Origin: Anaerolineae bacterium
GTDB lineage: Bacteria > Chloroflexota > Anaerolineae > Aggregatilineales > Phototrophicaceae
NCBI GenBank assembly: GCA_022823945.1
Contig: JAJEBK010000028.1
Coordinates: 1-64,000, forward strand
Length of the DNA stretch: 64,000 nucleotides
Direction: 5' to 3'
A program made the position numbers and the translations under genes. Shown piece by piece: positions 43,247-53,300 of this stretch. Numbering within the stretch: the stretch's first letter is position 1; the number at the start of each line of letters is the position of its first letter. Below the pieces are notes generated by a model that was not told the origin of the DNA, did no database searches, and saw only the letters and a program-made list of their open reading frames with translations.

Positions 43247-43376
43247 CGCATGGATTTGGTCGGAGCCGACTAAGCCGCGGACCGAAATTCAAGATTATCG
43301 CTTTGGCACTGCTGCGGACAGCGTAAGAACACCGCTGGAAAGAAGGGGGCAGGCTGACTCCCTTCTGCCAGCATCG

Positions 43377-43646
43377 TCACTCGGGATTAAATCCCATAGG
43401 CGGCTTTTCGTACTTTACATCCCAGTGTTCAATCAGAGCGTCAAGCTTGTGATTGGCTTCCGCAATTGCCGCTCGATTCTGCTCGATAGCCGCTCGATTC
43501 TGTTCAATAGCTACCCGATTCTGCTCGATAGCCGTTACCATGTTGGGCAACACCTGATCCAACCCGTCCATGATTTTATCTTGCGTACTGCGTAAGGCTT
43601 CGTACTCCAAAGCCATTCTTTGGAATCTAGCGTCAGTCATAACCAT
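43377..43646 (-). CDS. small coiled-coil protein with 7-residue repeats
   Basis: An 89-residue protein whose centre repeats VAIEQNR/AAIEQNR three times, a heptad pattern predicting a parallel coiled coil. It is encoded by 21-bp DNA repeats. The C-terminal end KYEKPPMGFNPE is non-helical. Small proteins of this make often accompany restriction, transposon or endonuclease genes, but no partner is evident. The start is ATG 43646, or the third codon ATG; no strong ribosome site is visible. Confidence 0.5.
   Translation of the reverse strand: MVMTDARFQRMALEYEALRSTQDKIMDGLDQVLPNMVTAIEQNRVAIEQNRAAIEQNRAAIAEANHKLDALIEHWDVKYEKPPMGFNPE
43473..43535. repeat. 21-bp tandem repeat inside coiled-coil gene
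   Basis: Three units beginning tcgattctgctcgatag or close variants code for the heptads of the small coiled-coil protein. Confidence 0.6.
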
Positions 43647-43760
43647 AGTGCTACTGGGCTCATTTCACTCATGTCGCTATACAGAATTAGGCTATCACAT
43701 ATTTGTCGTGATGCAAGTAATTTTGTCAAAAGGGAGAAGCAATGAAGGGGTGTCAGCGAA

Positions 43761-45023
43761 GTGGAAATTAGATTACCCTATAGCAAAGGCACAATACAGG
43801 CTAAGCTGCCTGCCGACTTCAGGATTGAACGCATCGTGCCTCGTTCGCAAGCCGCTGCGCAGGACCCCGCCGCGACGGTCATGCAAGCGGTCTACAATCC
43901 CCTGGGCGATGTTTTGCCACCACGCGCGGGCATGCGAGTCGCCATCGCTATCAACGACAAGACCCGCCCCGTCCCTCACGAAGTCCTGCTGCCGCCCGTG
44001 CTGGCCGGCATGCGACACGCTGGCATCCGCGACCAGGATGTGTATTTTATCATCGCCACTGGCACGCACCCGGCCATGCCGCCCGACGAATATGCGACCA
44101 TTTTGCCACAGGCTATCCTCGACACCTACCGCGTCAGTTGTCACGATGCCTATGACGACAGCAGCCTGACGCCACTGGGCGAAACTTCGCGCGGCACGCC
44201 CATCGCCATCAACAGTGACTATATGGCCGCCGACTATCGCATCGTCATCGGCAATATCGAGCCGCATCAGTTCCAGGGCTTTTCTGGCGGCGTCAAGAGC
44301 GCTGCGATCGGCTTGGCGGGCGTGGAGACCATCAACCACAATCACGCCATGATGCGCCATGACGCGGCTATCTGGGGCAGCTATGTGGACAATCCCGCTC
44401 GGCAGGATGTCGAGGAAATCGGCGCGCGCATCGGCATCGACTTTTGTGTCAACGCTATTTTGAACGCCAATAAGGGGCTGGTGCGGGCATTTGCTGGCGA
44501 ACCTGTGGCGGTGATGCAAGCGGGCATCCCGGCTGTGCGCGAGCTGTATGCTGTGCCGGTGTCTGCGCCGGTCGATCTGATGATTGCCTCGCCGGGCGGG
44601 CACCCCAAAGACATCAACCTATACCAGGCACAGAAGGGCATGGCGCACGCGTCTGCGGTCACGAAGTCGGGCGGACGCATGATTCTGTGCGCGGCTTGTT
44701 CAGAAGGCGCTGGCAATGCCGATTATGAGCGCTGGATGCGCCAGCCGCAGATCGACAGTCATGCAGCGGTCTTCGACGAATTCACGCGAGAAGGCTTTCG
44801 CGTCGGGCGGCACAAGGCTTTTCAGGTATCGCGGGATGCATCGCGCATCCAAACGACGCTGGTCACAGACATGGGTGATGAACTGGTGCGTGCGCTGCTG
44901 CTATCGAAATCAGAGAGCTTGCAGGCTGCCGTGGACGAGGCGCTGTTTTGCCTGCCACCTGGTGCGCGCATCGGCGTCATGCCCGCTGCGAACGCGACCA
45001 TGCCTGTTGTGGTAGGATGCTGA
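43761..45023 (+). CDS. larA: nickel-dependent lactate racemase-family protein
   Basis: A 420-residue LarA-family enzyme that uses the nickel-pincer nucleotide cofactor to racemise or epimerise 2-hydroxy acids. The key residues are in place: His103 (ATGTHP), His169 (EPHQFQGFSGGVKS), the cofactor-attaching Lys179, and His193/His195 (NHNHA). The LarB, LarC and LarE cofactor-making genes are not in the window. Near the UxaA genes it more likely acts on a sugar acid than on lactate, since the family has many substrates. The start is GTG 43761, with GAAGGGG about 10 nt upstream. Confidence 0.88.
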   Translation: MEIRLPYSKGTIQAKLPADFRIERIVPRSQAAAQDPAATVMQAVYNPLGDVLPPRAGMRVAIAINDKTRPVPHEVLLPPVLAGMRHAGIRDQDVYFIIATGTHPAMPPDEYATILPQAILDTYRVSCHDAYDDSSLTPLGETSRGTPIAINSDYMAADYRIVIGNIEPHQFQGFSGGVKSAAIGLAGVETINHNHAMMRHDAAIWGSYVDNPARQDVEEIGARIGIDFCVNAILNANKGLVRAFAGEPVAVMQAGIPAVRELYAVPVSAPVDLMIASPGGHPKDINLYQAQKGMAHASAVTKSGGRMILCAACSEGAGNADYERWMRQPQIDSHAAVFDEFTREGFRVGRHKAFQVSRDASRIQTTLVTDMGDELVRALLLSKSESLQAAVDEALFCLPPGARIGVMPAANATMPVVVGC

Positions 45024-45093
45024 TGATGCTAGGATTTGGGTGCAGAAAACTGTTGGGCATGGCATCCAACACATATTGGTTGGGGAGCGCCTA

Positions 45094-45546
45094 TTGTCTG
45101 ATATTGTAATGACTCAGGAAGAGGCAGATTATTTGCTGGCAATGGAAAAGCGCCGAGTAGACGAAGTAGTGACTCCCTTTCCATTGCATGGAAAGCAAAT
45201 AGTGTTGCATCTTCAATCACTTGACCTGCGAGAAAATTTTCTGCTGGATTTATCACGAGGGCGTCGCAAGGAGCTTCGGGTGAAACTGCAGACACGAGCG
45301 CGGACTGAGATACGACTTGTGAGGCTGGACTTAGGGGGTAGACCCCACCGCAACGAGGACGGTACGGTGGTTCAACCGCCCCATCTCCATCTATATCGAG
45401 AGGGCTTTCACGACAGGTGGGCGATCGCGCCACCCTCTGACAGGTTTTCTGATCTTGGGGATTTGCAAGTGACCTTGGACGATTTCATGCGTTTCTGCAA
45501 TATCGTGCAACCGCCAGATATTCGGATACAGAAAGGCTTAATCTGA
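45094..45546 (+). CDS. DUF6978-like protein, first gene of a two-gene accessory module
   Basis: A 150-residue protein resembling the DUF6978 family: VMTQEEADYLLAMEKR at the start, FPLHGKQIVLHLQSLDLRENFLLDLSRG in the middle and RPHRNEDG...PPHLHLYREG later. That family is seen beside DUF1828/DUF1829 proteins, as here. Function is unknown. The start is TTG 45094 with GGGGAG 5-7 nt before it; a GTG at 45040 and an ATG at 45109 are alternatives. Its TGA overlaps the ATG of the next gene by one base, so translation is coupled. The DNA is more A/T-rich than the flanking genes, suggesting horizontal gain. Confidence 0.7.
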   Translation: MSDIVMTQEEADYLLAMEKRRVDEVVTPFPLHGKQIVLHLQSLDLRENFLLDLSRGRRKELRVKLQTRARTEIRLVRLDLGGRPHRNEDGTVVQPPHLHLYREGFHDRWAIAPPSDRFSDLGDLQVTLDDFMRFCNIVQPPDIRIQKGLI

Positions 45547-46310
45547 TGATTGACCAAGTCAGACAGCTGATCAAACAATATCACAATTGGATGAGCGAGA
45601 GTACAACGCTGCGAACGATCGAGAATGCTGTGGAAATCACAACCCCGTTCTTGGATCGACACAATGACATGATGCAAGTCTACGCAGAGCTATCTGGCGA
45701 CGAAATCATTCTGACTGATGACGGCTACACGATTGATGACCTTGAGTTCTGCAGCTTGACTGTGGATAGTGTACGTTGCAAGAATTTGATGCAGTTTAAC
45801 TTAAATGGATTTGGCGTGAAGCGAGAAGGCAGTGACCTTGTGACTCGCGCAACCGCCAAAGACTTTGCGGTGAAGTTGCATAATCTCCTACAAGCGATGA
45901 TTGCCGTCGACGATCTCTACTATATTGCGACCCCTTCTAAAGCTAAGCACAGATTTGACACAGACATCGGAACTTGGCTGAACACGTTCAAGATTCAGTT
46001 TGACGCCAAGAAATTCAAAGGAAGAAGCGGCTACTATGTGGATTACAAGTATGTCATCCCGCCTTCAGACAATATGCCACATCGTATACTTATCGGTATA
46101 AACAACCCTCGCCGCGACGCAGTAGAGCAAGCCGCTTTTCGCTGGTTGGATATCCACGAGAGTAGGCCTAGAGACGCGCAACTGTATCCAATCTTGAATG
46201 ATACGCAACATGACAGCGTTCTGAATGAAATGGATGCGTTCCGCAATCTTGAAATCAATCCCGTCCTCTGGTCAGAACGCGATTCTGTGCGTGCCGAACT
46301 CGCCGCATAA
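45546..46310 (+). CDS. DUF1828/DUF1829-like protein, second gene of the module
   Basis: A 254-residue protein. Residues about 30-120 match the DUF1828 pattern (ITTPFLDRHNDMMQVYAEL, IILTDDGYTIDDLE), and the C-terminal ~90 residues (KFKGRSGYYVDYKYVIP ... ARPLQ-like hydrophobic strands) match DUF1829. Related proteins occur in prophages and mobile DNA of many bacteria, and their biochemical role is unknown. The ATG overlaps the stop of the DUF6978-like gene. The MFS gene begins 3 nt after its stop, so it could be co-transcribed, although composition suggests the pair is an insertion between racemase and transporter genes. Confidence 0.75.
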   Translation: MIDQVRQLIKQYHNWMSESTTLRTIENAVEITTPFLDRHNDMMQVYAELSGDEIILTDDGYTIDDLEFCSLTVDSVRCKNLMQFNLNGFGVKREGSDLVTRATAKDFAVKLHNLLQAMIAVDDLYYIATPSKAKHRFDTDIGTWLNTFKIQFDAKKFKGRSGYYVDYKYVIPPSDNMPHRILIGINNPRRDAVEQAAFRWLDIHESRPRDAQLYPILNDTQHDSVLNEMDAFRNLEINPVLWSERDSVRAELAA

Positions 46311-46313
46311 AGC

Positions 46314-47534
46314 ATGACTCGGCTGCCTGCCAGCCCTGGCATCAGCGCCGCGCGCATCGTAATCGTCTGTGGGCTTTCCCTCTTTATCATCTTTGGCATT
46401 CGGCTGTCGTTTTCGGTCTTCTTTGCCGAATTCGTGCTGGCCGAAGGCTGGAGCAGCGAATCCGCCGCCACGATCTTCAGCTTGAACATGCTGGTCTTTG
46501 CGGTCACTGCGCCCCTGGCGGGCGTGGCATTGGATCGCTATGGTCCGCGCCCGGTCTTCGGTCTGGGCGCTTGCCTGATGGCGGGCGGTTTGTGGCTGTG
46601 CAGCGGCGCGCGCACGCTGGACGACTTGCGCCTGGCCTATGGCCTGGTGTTCGGCGCGGGGCTGGGCATCACCGGCTTGGGACCGCAGGCATCGGTGATA
46701 GCGGGCTGGGTGGGACCAGCGCGGCGCGGACGTGCATTGGGCATTGCCTTCGCAGGAACGGGCGCGGGCTCGCTTGTGTTTGTGCCCTTGGCGAATTGGC
46801 TGATCACCCGCTACGACTGGCGGAGCGCGTATCTCGCCCTGGCGCTGGTGTGTTTGCTGCTGCTGCTGCCACTGATGACAGCGGGATTGCGGCGTCCCCC
46901 GGCTGTGAAACGACATCGCTCGCGACCGGCGCAGGAAGCTGGCGACCCACGCGCGCTGCTAGGTTTGCCGGCTTTTTGGGCGCTGCTGCTGGTCGGGTTG
47001 ACGGCGCTGGGACCGCTGCGCAGCCTGACCGTGCATCAAGTGGCGCTGATGGAGTCGGCCGGCGTGGCGCGTTCACTGGCGGCGGCGGTTGTTGGAATGG
47101 CTGGCGTGCTGGCAAGCCTGGGCTTTGTGGCGATGGGCTGGTTTTCCGATCGGTATGGACGCACAGCGGCATTCAGCATCGGCGCGGCGGGTTTGCTGGG
47201 CGCGGTGGGATTGCTGCTGGCGATGCAGACGGACGCGAGCGCTGGACTGCTGCTTGCTTATGCTGTGCTGTACGCGCTGGGCGAGTCGACGCGCAGCAGC
47301 CAGTCTACGGCGCTGGCCAGCGATATCTTTCACCGGCAGGGTTTGGGCAAGATCAACGGACTCCTGGGCGGCATGTTTGGCTTGGGGGCGGCGCTGGGAC
47401 CGTGGCTGGTGGGGCGCATCCGCGACAAGAGCGGGTCTTATGAGGGCGGGCTGCTTTTAGTAGCGGCGATGGTGCTCGTGTCGCTGGTCGCGTTTGTCAT
47501 AGCCAGGCGAGGAACAAGCGGGCGAAGGACATGA
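46314..47534 (+). CDS. MFS transporter (OFA/monocarboxylate-like)
   Basis: A 406-residue major facilitator protein with about 12 membrane segments. The first TM region (IVIVCGLSLFIIFGIRLSFSVFF) and the LDRYGPRPVFGLGACLMAGGLWL motif-A segment resemble oxalate/formate- and monocarboxylate-type carriers, as does the second-half WFSDRYGRTAAFSIG. An organic acid substrate would suit the nearby racemase and malate synthase, but this is inference. The start ATG 46314 overlaps no gene and follows the DUF module closely. Confidence 0.87.
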   Translation: MTRLPASPGISAARIVIVCGLSLFIIFGIRLSFSVFFAEFVLAEGWSSESAATIFSLNMLVFAVTAPLAGVALDRYGPRPVFGLGACLMAGGLWLCSGARTLDDLRLAYGLVFGAGLGITGLGPQASVIAGWVGPARRGRALGIAFAGTGAGSLVFVPLANWLITRYDWRSAYLALALVCLLLLLPLMTAGLRRPPAVKRHRSRPAQEAGDPRALLGLPAFWALLLVGLTALGPLRSLTVHQVALMESAGVARSLAAAVVGMAGVLASLGFVAMGWFSDRYGRTAAFSIGAAGLLGAVGLLLAMQTDASAGLLLAYAVLYALGESTRSSQSTALASDIFHRQGLGKINGLLGGMFGLGAALGPWLVGRIRDKSGSYEGGLLLVAAMVLVSLVAFVIARRGTSGRRT

Positions 47535-47612
47535 GCCTATGCGCGCGCAGCGGACGCATAACTTTGCAGATGGCGCTGCTCTCCGTGCCCTCTATATGCT
47601 CAACCGTTATCT

Positions 47613-49208
47613 CTACAGATAGGCATAAGCAGGCAAGGTCAGAAACTCGCAGAACTCGTCATCGCGGATCATCTCGTCGAAGAGGCGCATGGCTAGCGGA
47701 AAATGCCCGTTTTCAAAACGCGCATCGCCGACTTCAGCGCGAATGGCATCCATCTCTTCTTCCAGCAGGCTGCTGTACAGCGCGGTGGTCAGCGGGCGGC
47801 CATCAGCCAAGGTCGCGTTATGATGCAGCCACTGCCACAGTTGGGCGCGGCTGATTTCGGCGGTGGCGGCGTCTTCCATCAGATGATAGAGCGGCACGCA
47901 GCCATTGCCGCCAAGCCAGGCTTCCAGGTATTGAATGCCCACCTTGAGGTTGAGGCGCACGCCCGCTTCGGTGATATCGCCGCCGCAGGGAGTCAACAGA
48001 TCGCTGGCGCTGACCGACACATCATCGCGCTGTTTGTCGATCTGGTTGGCAGAAGGCATGAATTCATCGAAGACCTCGCTGGCTACACCCACCAAACCAG
48101 GATGCGCGACCCAGGTGCCATCGTGTCCGTCTTGGGCTTCGCGCACTTTGTCGGCGCGCACTTTGTCCAGCGCCGCTTGGTTGGCTGCGGGGTCGCTGCG
48201 TATCGGGATTTGCGCGGCCATCCCGCCCATGGCATGAGTCCCGCGCCGATGGCAGACTTTGATGACATGCAAGGTGTATTGACGCATGAAAGGCACGGTC
48301 ATGCTCACCTGGGCGCGGTCGGGCAGCAGAAAGTCGCCTTGCGCGCGCAGTTTTTTGATGTAGCTGAAGATGTAATCCCAACGTCCGCAATTCAAGCCCG
48401 CCGAATGTTCCCGCAATTCGTAGATAATTTCTTCGGCTTCGAAGACAGCCAGGATAGTCTCGATGAGCACGGTAGCTTTGATGCTGCCTTGCGGGATACC
48501 CAGCGAGTCTTGCGCAAATACAAAAACATCGTTCCACAGCCGCGCTTCCAAATGGCTTTCCAGCTTGGGCAAGTAGAAGTAAGGTCCCGTGCCGCGATCC
48601 AGCGCCGCGCGAGCGTTGTGAAAGAAGAATAAGCCGAAGTCGAACAAGCCAGCGGGGATGGGCACCCCATCGACAATGAAGTGGCGTTCGTCCAGATGCC
48701 AGCCGCGCGGCCGCACCATCAGCGTGGCGGTCTCGTCATTGAGTTGGTAAAAACGCCCGTCCGGGTTGGTGAAAGTGATGCTGCGGTCCACAGCATCGCG
48801 CAGGTTGATCTGCCCGTTGAGCATATTGTGCCAGGTGGGCGCGTTGGCGTCTTCGCAATCTGCCATGAAGACTTTCGCGCCGCAATTGAGCGCGTTGATG
48901 ACCATTTTGCGGTCGGTGGGACCGGTGATCTCGACGCGGCGGTCTTGCAGATCGGCTGGCAAAGGCGCGGTTCGCCAGCTTGGGTCGTCGCGGATATGGG
49001 CGGTCTCGGGCAAAAAGTCGGGCAGTTCGCCGCGGTCGATCGCTGCCTGGCGGACTTCGCGAGCAGCCAGCAGTTCATCGCGACGAGAGGCGAAGCGCCG
49101 CGCCAGGCTGGCCAGAAAGTCCAGGGCGGGCGGCGTTAGGATGGTTTCGAATTCAGGGACGATTTCGCCGCTGATTTCGATGCCGGGGGGATAGTTTGAA
49201 TGGGTCAT
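47613..49208 (-). CDS. aceB: malate synthase A
   Basis: A 531-residue malate synthase condensing glyoxylate with acetyl-CoA. The sequence follows isoform A (about 530 residues). Visible are [13 protein letters not shown] (116-127), [13 protein letters not shown] with Arg166, [17 protein letters not shown] with Glu250, [12 protein letters not shown] with Asp278, and the catalytic-base region [13 protein letters not shown] near 445. AGGAAA precedes ATG 49208. No isocitrate lyase is nearby, so glyoxylate may come from another source such as purine or glycolate breakdown, or the lyase may be elsewhere in the genome. Confidence 0.96.
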   Translation of the reverse strand: MTHSNYPPGIEISGEIVPEFETILTPPALDFLASLARRFASRRDELLAAREVRQAAIDRGELPDFLPETAHIRDDPSWRTAPLPADLQDRRVEITGPTDRKMVINALNCGAKVFMADCEDANAPTWHNMLNGQINLRDAVDRSITFTNPDGRFYQLNDETATLMVRPRGWHLDERHFIVDGVPIPAGLFDFGLFFFHNARAALDRGTGPYFYLPKLESHLEARLWNDVFVFAQDSLGIPQGSIKATVLIETILAVFEAEEIIYELREHSAGLNCGRWDYIFSYIKKLRAQGDFLLPDRAQVSMTVPFMRQYTLHVIKVCHRRGTHAMGGMAAQIPIRSDPAANQAALDKVRADKVREAQDGHDGTWVAHPGLVGVASEVFDEFMPSANQIDKQRDDVSVSASDLLTPCGGDITEAGVRLNLKVGIQYLEAWLGGNGCVPLYHLMEDAATAEISRAQLWQWLHHNATLADGRPLTTALYSSLLEEEMDAIRAEVGDARFENGHFPLAMRLFDEMIRDDEFCEFLTLPAYAYL

Positions 49209-49251
49209 AGTGATTGTTTCCTATCGAATGGATCTGCGTGCGGCCTCGGAT

Positions 49252-49836
49252 TTAGGCAAGAAGATTCGCGTATTGTCGCAATTCCTCGACAGTAACGACA
49301 AGACCCTGTTTTATCAGATTCGAGAGATACTCTTCAACGGTGTAAGGTGGATTCTTTTTGCTGACTCGCGCGGTTCGGACGGCAGAGCAGAACACATCCG
49401 GTTGGAGATGCAAATGATTGACAAGAAAGTCATCGGGGCTTTGTGCATCGAGGTCAAAGTCGTTTATCACATCTCTCGGAAAATGAGCCTGGTTATTGGT
49501 CACGATGACATCACAACGACCAACAATGGCAGCAGCAATTACATGGCGATCGTCCGGATCTGCCTGCAAAGGAATGCACTGTATCAGGCAGTTGTAGCCA
49601 GTGACCATTGCGCCAGGAATAGTTTCGTTCATTAAATCGCGGGTTCTTTCCAGGTTTTTTCGCTTCAACTCGGGCCGATTTCTCAAGAGCGCTTCGATCC
49701 ATTCTTCGTGCACATGCGCTGACCACCGCGCTCGGTACATGTTCGCCAAGGCGACTTCCATACAGATATCGCGAATTGCTGCGGAGTAAAGAATGTTTGC
49801 ATCGAGGAAAGCAGTATAGCGGCTACTAGAGATCAT
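49252..49836 (-). CDS. PIN-domain ribonuclease toxin
   Basis: A 194-residue PIN-domain protein, probably a Mg-dependent RNase toxin. Asp12 (AFLDANIL), Glu44/Glu45 (HVHEEW), Asp93-Asp96 (ADPDDRH) and Asn114/Asn115 (VTNNQAHFP) form the acidic cluster. It is longer than common VapC toxins (about 130 residues) and has a C-terminal helical tail with EEYLSNLIKQG. It overlaps the upstream HTH gene by 11 nt, as in toxin-antitoxin operons. No separate ribosome site is needed, since translation is coupled. Confidence 0.85.
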   Translation of the reverse strand: MISSSRYTAFLDANILYSAAIRDICMEVALANMYRARWSAHVHEEWIEALLRNRPELKRKNLERTRDLMNETIPGAMVTGYNCLIQCIPLQADPDDRHVIAAAIVGRCDVIVTNNQAHFPRDVINDFDLDAQSPDDFLVNHLHLQPDVFCSAVRTARVSKKNPPYTVEEYLSNLIKQGLVVTVEELRQYANLLA

Positions 49837-50275
49837 AGAGACCTAATTCTTCTGACAGCGCCACTAATTCATCCATTGCCGCGCGGCTTTCTCTGTCCGT
49901 TATCTCTTTGTAAGCCATCAGATCTTCCATGCGAATGCGCCGATGTGTACCAACCTTGCGATAGGGAATCTTGTCCTCTTTCAGAAGCTTGATGAGGTAG
50001 GGACGAGAAACATTCAGAATGTCCGCGGCTTGCACTGTGGTTAGTTCCGCATGATGTGGAATCATTGTGATGCTGTGACCAGCCGCCATTGCCTCCAATA
50101 TATCCTTGAGCATGGCTACGGCACCCGCAGGCAGAATAATTGGCTCTGGGTTTACTTCCTCAGTGATCTGCAGCTCTAGCGGCTTGTTCGTCCGAACAAA
50201 CGGCACGATTCTAGCAGTGGCTTCGCGCGCAATCTCAGAGTCCTGCAGAGTGGGCGGGTGTAATTGGGCAAGCAT
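49826..50275 (-). CDS. excisionase-type HTH antitoxin
   Basis: A 149-residue protein with a MerR/excisionase-like helix-turn-helix at residues 77-123 (LTTVQAADILNVSRPYLIKLLKEDK, then KVGTHRRIRMEDLMAYKE). The N-terminal half is likely an antitoxin-specific domain, and the C-terminal RAAMDELVALSEELGLYDL probably wraps the PIN toxin. AAAGGAG precedes the ATG. It probably represses its own promoter through the repeated sites at 50301-50350. Confidence 0.85.
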   Translation of the reverse strand: MLAQLHPPTLQDSEIAREATARIVPFVRTNKPLELQITEEVNPEPIILPAGAVAMLKDILEAMAAGHSITMIPHHAELTTVQAADILNVSRPYLIKLLKEDKIPYRKVGTHRRIRMEDLMAYKEITDRESRAAMDELVALSEELGLYDL

Positions 50276-50300
50276 TTTCGTACTCCTTTCACTGGCAGAT

Positions 50301-50350
50301 TCACTTTAGCACACAAACGCAATAAACGCAATAAGTGAAATATACGCAAC
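50301..50350 (-). promoter_or_regulatory. toxin-antitoxin promoter with repeated operator sites
   Basis: On the plus strand aaacgcaat occurs twice in direct succession (50315-50323, 50324-50332), with a third acgcaa at 50344-50349. On the minus strand TTGCGT, a 17-nt spacer and TAAAGT (plus-strand actttA near 50303) form a promoter, with the repeats over its -35 and spacer. This suits autorepression by the HTH antitoxin. Confidence 0.55.
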
Positions 50351-50359
50351 AAACTTGGG

Positions 50360-53300
50360 CTAGTCGACGCGCAGAATGGTATCTCGGAGCACTTCCCTGA
50401 ACACATCCACAAACCTATCTACATGCTCCCGCCCGAAGATGATGGGCGGCTTCAGCTTCAGCACATTGCCCAGCGGTCCCTCGGTGCTGACCAGGATGCC
50501 CTGCGCTTTCATCCTTTCGGCGATATAGGCGGCTTCCCAATCGGCGGGCTGCAAGGTTAGAGAACTGCGCACCAGTTCAATGCCCAGGAACAATCCCGCC
50601 CCACGCACGTCGCCGATGATCGGGCGGGTCTCTTGCAGGGCGCGCAGCTGCTCCAGCCAATATGCGCCCACCGACCGCGCGTTGGCTTGCAGGCTTTCGT
50701 CATCAATGACGCGCAGCACTTCTAGCCCGATGGCGCAAGCAACCGGGTTGCCGCCGAAAGTGTTGAAGTATTCCATGCCATTGTGAAATGCCGCCGCGAC
50801 CTCGGGTGTTGTCACCACTGCCCCCAGGGGATGTCCGTTGCCGATCGGTTTGCCCATCGTGACGATATCGGGCACGACGCCGCTCAGCTCAAACGCCCAA
50901 AAGCGCTCGCCAACCCGCCCGAAACCGGTCTGCACCTCGTCCGCCACACAGACACCGCCAGCCGCCCGCACCAAAGCACAGGCGCGCTGCAGGTAACCCG
51001 CCGGCAGCGGTATTTGTCCACCACACGCCAAGATACCCTCTGCGAAGAAGGCGGACAGCTTGCCACCGCGCGCGCGAATGATCGCGATTTGTTCGGCGAC
51101 CGAGCGTGCGTAATAGTCGCCGGCTGTTTCGTCATAGCCGCGCGCACTCCCACGGAAGCCATCGGGCAGTTGCGCCACTTGCACATGCGCTGGTTTGCCG
51201 CGCCCACCAGGTCCATTGAACTTGTAGGGGCTGATGTCGATCAAGGCGCTGGTGTGCCCGTGATAAGCGTGATCAATGACGAGGATGTCGCGTCCGCCGC
51301 TATAGGCTGCTGCCAGCCGCAGCGCCAATTCGTTGGCTTCGCTGCCGCTGTTGACAAAGAAGCAGACCGAAAGCCGCTCGGGCAGCGTCGCGCTCAGTCT
51401 CTCGGCATAGTCGATGATGGTATCGTGCAGGTAGCGCGTGTTGGTATTAAGCTGCGCTATCTGTCGCGTTGCCGCCGCTGTGATGCGTGGATGGCAGTGT
51501 CCGACATGCGCCACATTGTTGACGCAGTCCAGAAAGGGCTGTCCCTGCTCATCATAGAGCGTATGCAAATGACCGCGCACGATGTTCAGCGGTCGCTGGT
51601 ACGACAAGCTGAGCGCGGGATTCAGAGTCCGCCGCCGCCGTTGCAGCAGTTGTTTTGGCGAGTCTCGCTTTATTGGCTGGGTCGAGTGAGTCAGCTTCAG
51701 AAGCAAGTTGGGGTCGGGGCATAGCGAAGTCCAGAAGCGGCTTTCATGTGGCGAACAGACGCCGGGCACCTTGTCATGCAGATCAAGCAAATCCGCAACC
51801 AACTGGAAGTGCAAGTGTGGCGCCCAGTTGCCATTGCGCGGATGATCGCCGATATGCGCCAGCAATTCGCCAGCTGCTACCGACTGCCCTGGCTGCCAGC
51901 GATGCAGCGCGTCCCCCGCCAAGTGTCCATAGAGCGTATAGAAGCGGAGACCGGGCAGAGGCTGATGCTCGACGATCAACATCGGCCCATAATCTTGCGG
52001 CGCAGTTTGCTCAGCGACGACACGCACAATGCCGCACAGGGGCGCATAAATGGGCGTCCCAGCTGCTGCGAAGAGGTCGACGCCCAGGTGCAGTGTGCGC
52101 CGATGGTGAGGGGCGATTGCGAACATATCTGCTAAATAGATTGGGCGGATTTCCTTGTACAAGCCGATGCCGATCTTGCCCCGCAGCGCGATTTGCAGTG
52201 GCGCAGCCCAAGCAGCTGGGTCGGACAAGTCGGGCACTTGCGCAAGCAGGTCGCTTTGCATGCCCAGATCGAGCAGTTGGCTATTTTCGGCGCTCAGTTC
52301 CACCCCCAGGATTGGAGCAAATTGCTGCGCTCTCAGCCAGTCGCGCAGGGCGGAGGCACCGGGCAGCGCGGGCAAGCCACAGGCAGCGCGAAATTGATAA
52401 TGGGCGCGGCGCGGGTGGATCTCGCGCAATTGCCGCAGCAAACGCCAGGCGCTGTCTTCGCTGATGCTGAGATGACGATTGGCTGGCTCGCGGCGCTGCT
52501 GATACCAACTGATGCAGACGCTGAGGCACAAGCGAGCCGCCACCAGCGGGAAAAGCAGGCCAATTTCGCGCTCTTGCAGGGGGAAGGCGCGGTGATATGA
52601 GGCGACCAGCGGGATGGCTTGCCGCAATGGGCGCGCGCAGTCCATCATCACATAAGCCAGCGCGACAGCCAGATCGGCGATGACTGGAGCGTAGGTCATA
52701 TCGCCCAGGTCGAGGAAACCGGCCACATGCGGCGCGTTGGATTCATCGGCGCGGACGAGGATGTTGGTGTCGTTGGCATCGTTGTAACAAAAGCAACCCC
52801 GCAGCTGCGTCAGGTCGGGCAGCGCTTCGTCTGTATAGAGCCGCACAAAATGATCGAGCAGCGCTTTTTTGTCGGTGGGCAGGTCTGTCGCAAATTGCGC
52901 AACTTGTGGCAAGTTGGCGATATTCCAACGATAATCGCGGCGCGTTTCGGCGTGGTCAAATGTCGTCATGGCGGCGCTGACTTCGCCCAGACGCGTCCCA
53001 ATATCTGCCAACAGGGCATCTATATGCGGGCGGAAATCGCGCAGGGGCGTACCGTCGATATAGCGCAGCAAGCGAGCGCGGTACAAGGCACCGCCGGGCG
53101 CAGTGATGTGGATGCTGTGTTGTCCATCGGCTGCAGGGATGATCTGCGGGAAGAGTTGTAGCGGACGCAGATGCTGCAGAGTCTGGTTCTGCAAGTCCAG
53201 CTCGTTTTCGCTGATGCTGCTATGGGCGATTTTCAGCACAAATGCTCCTTGGTCGGCGCTTTGCAGGTGAAAATTGCGGTCGAGCTCGGCAGGCAGTTCG

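Noticed and set aside
43473-43535. Possible CRISPR-like array
   Set aside because: The 21-bp units are adjacent without spacers and encode protein heptads.
50311-50350. Possible replication-origin iterons
   Set aside because: Only two full units, located over a toxin-antitoxin promoter, with no Rep or DnaA-box context.
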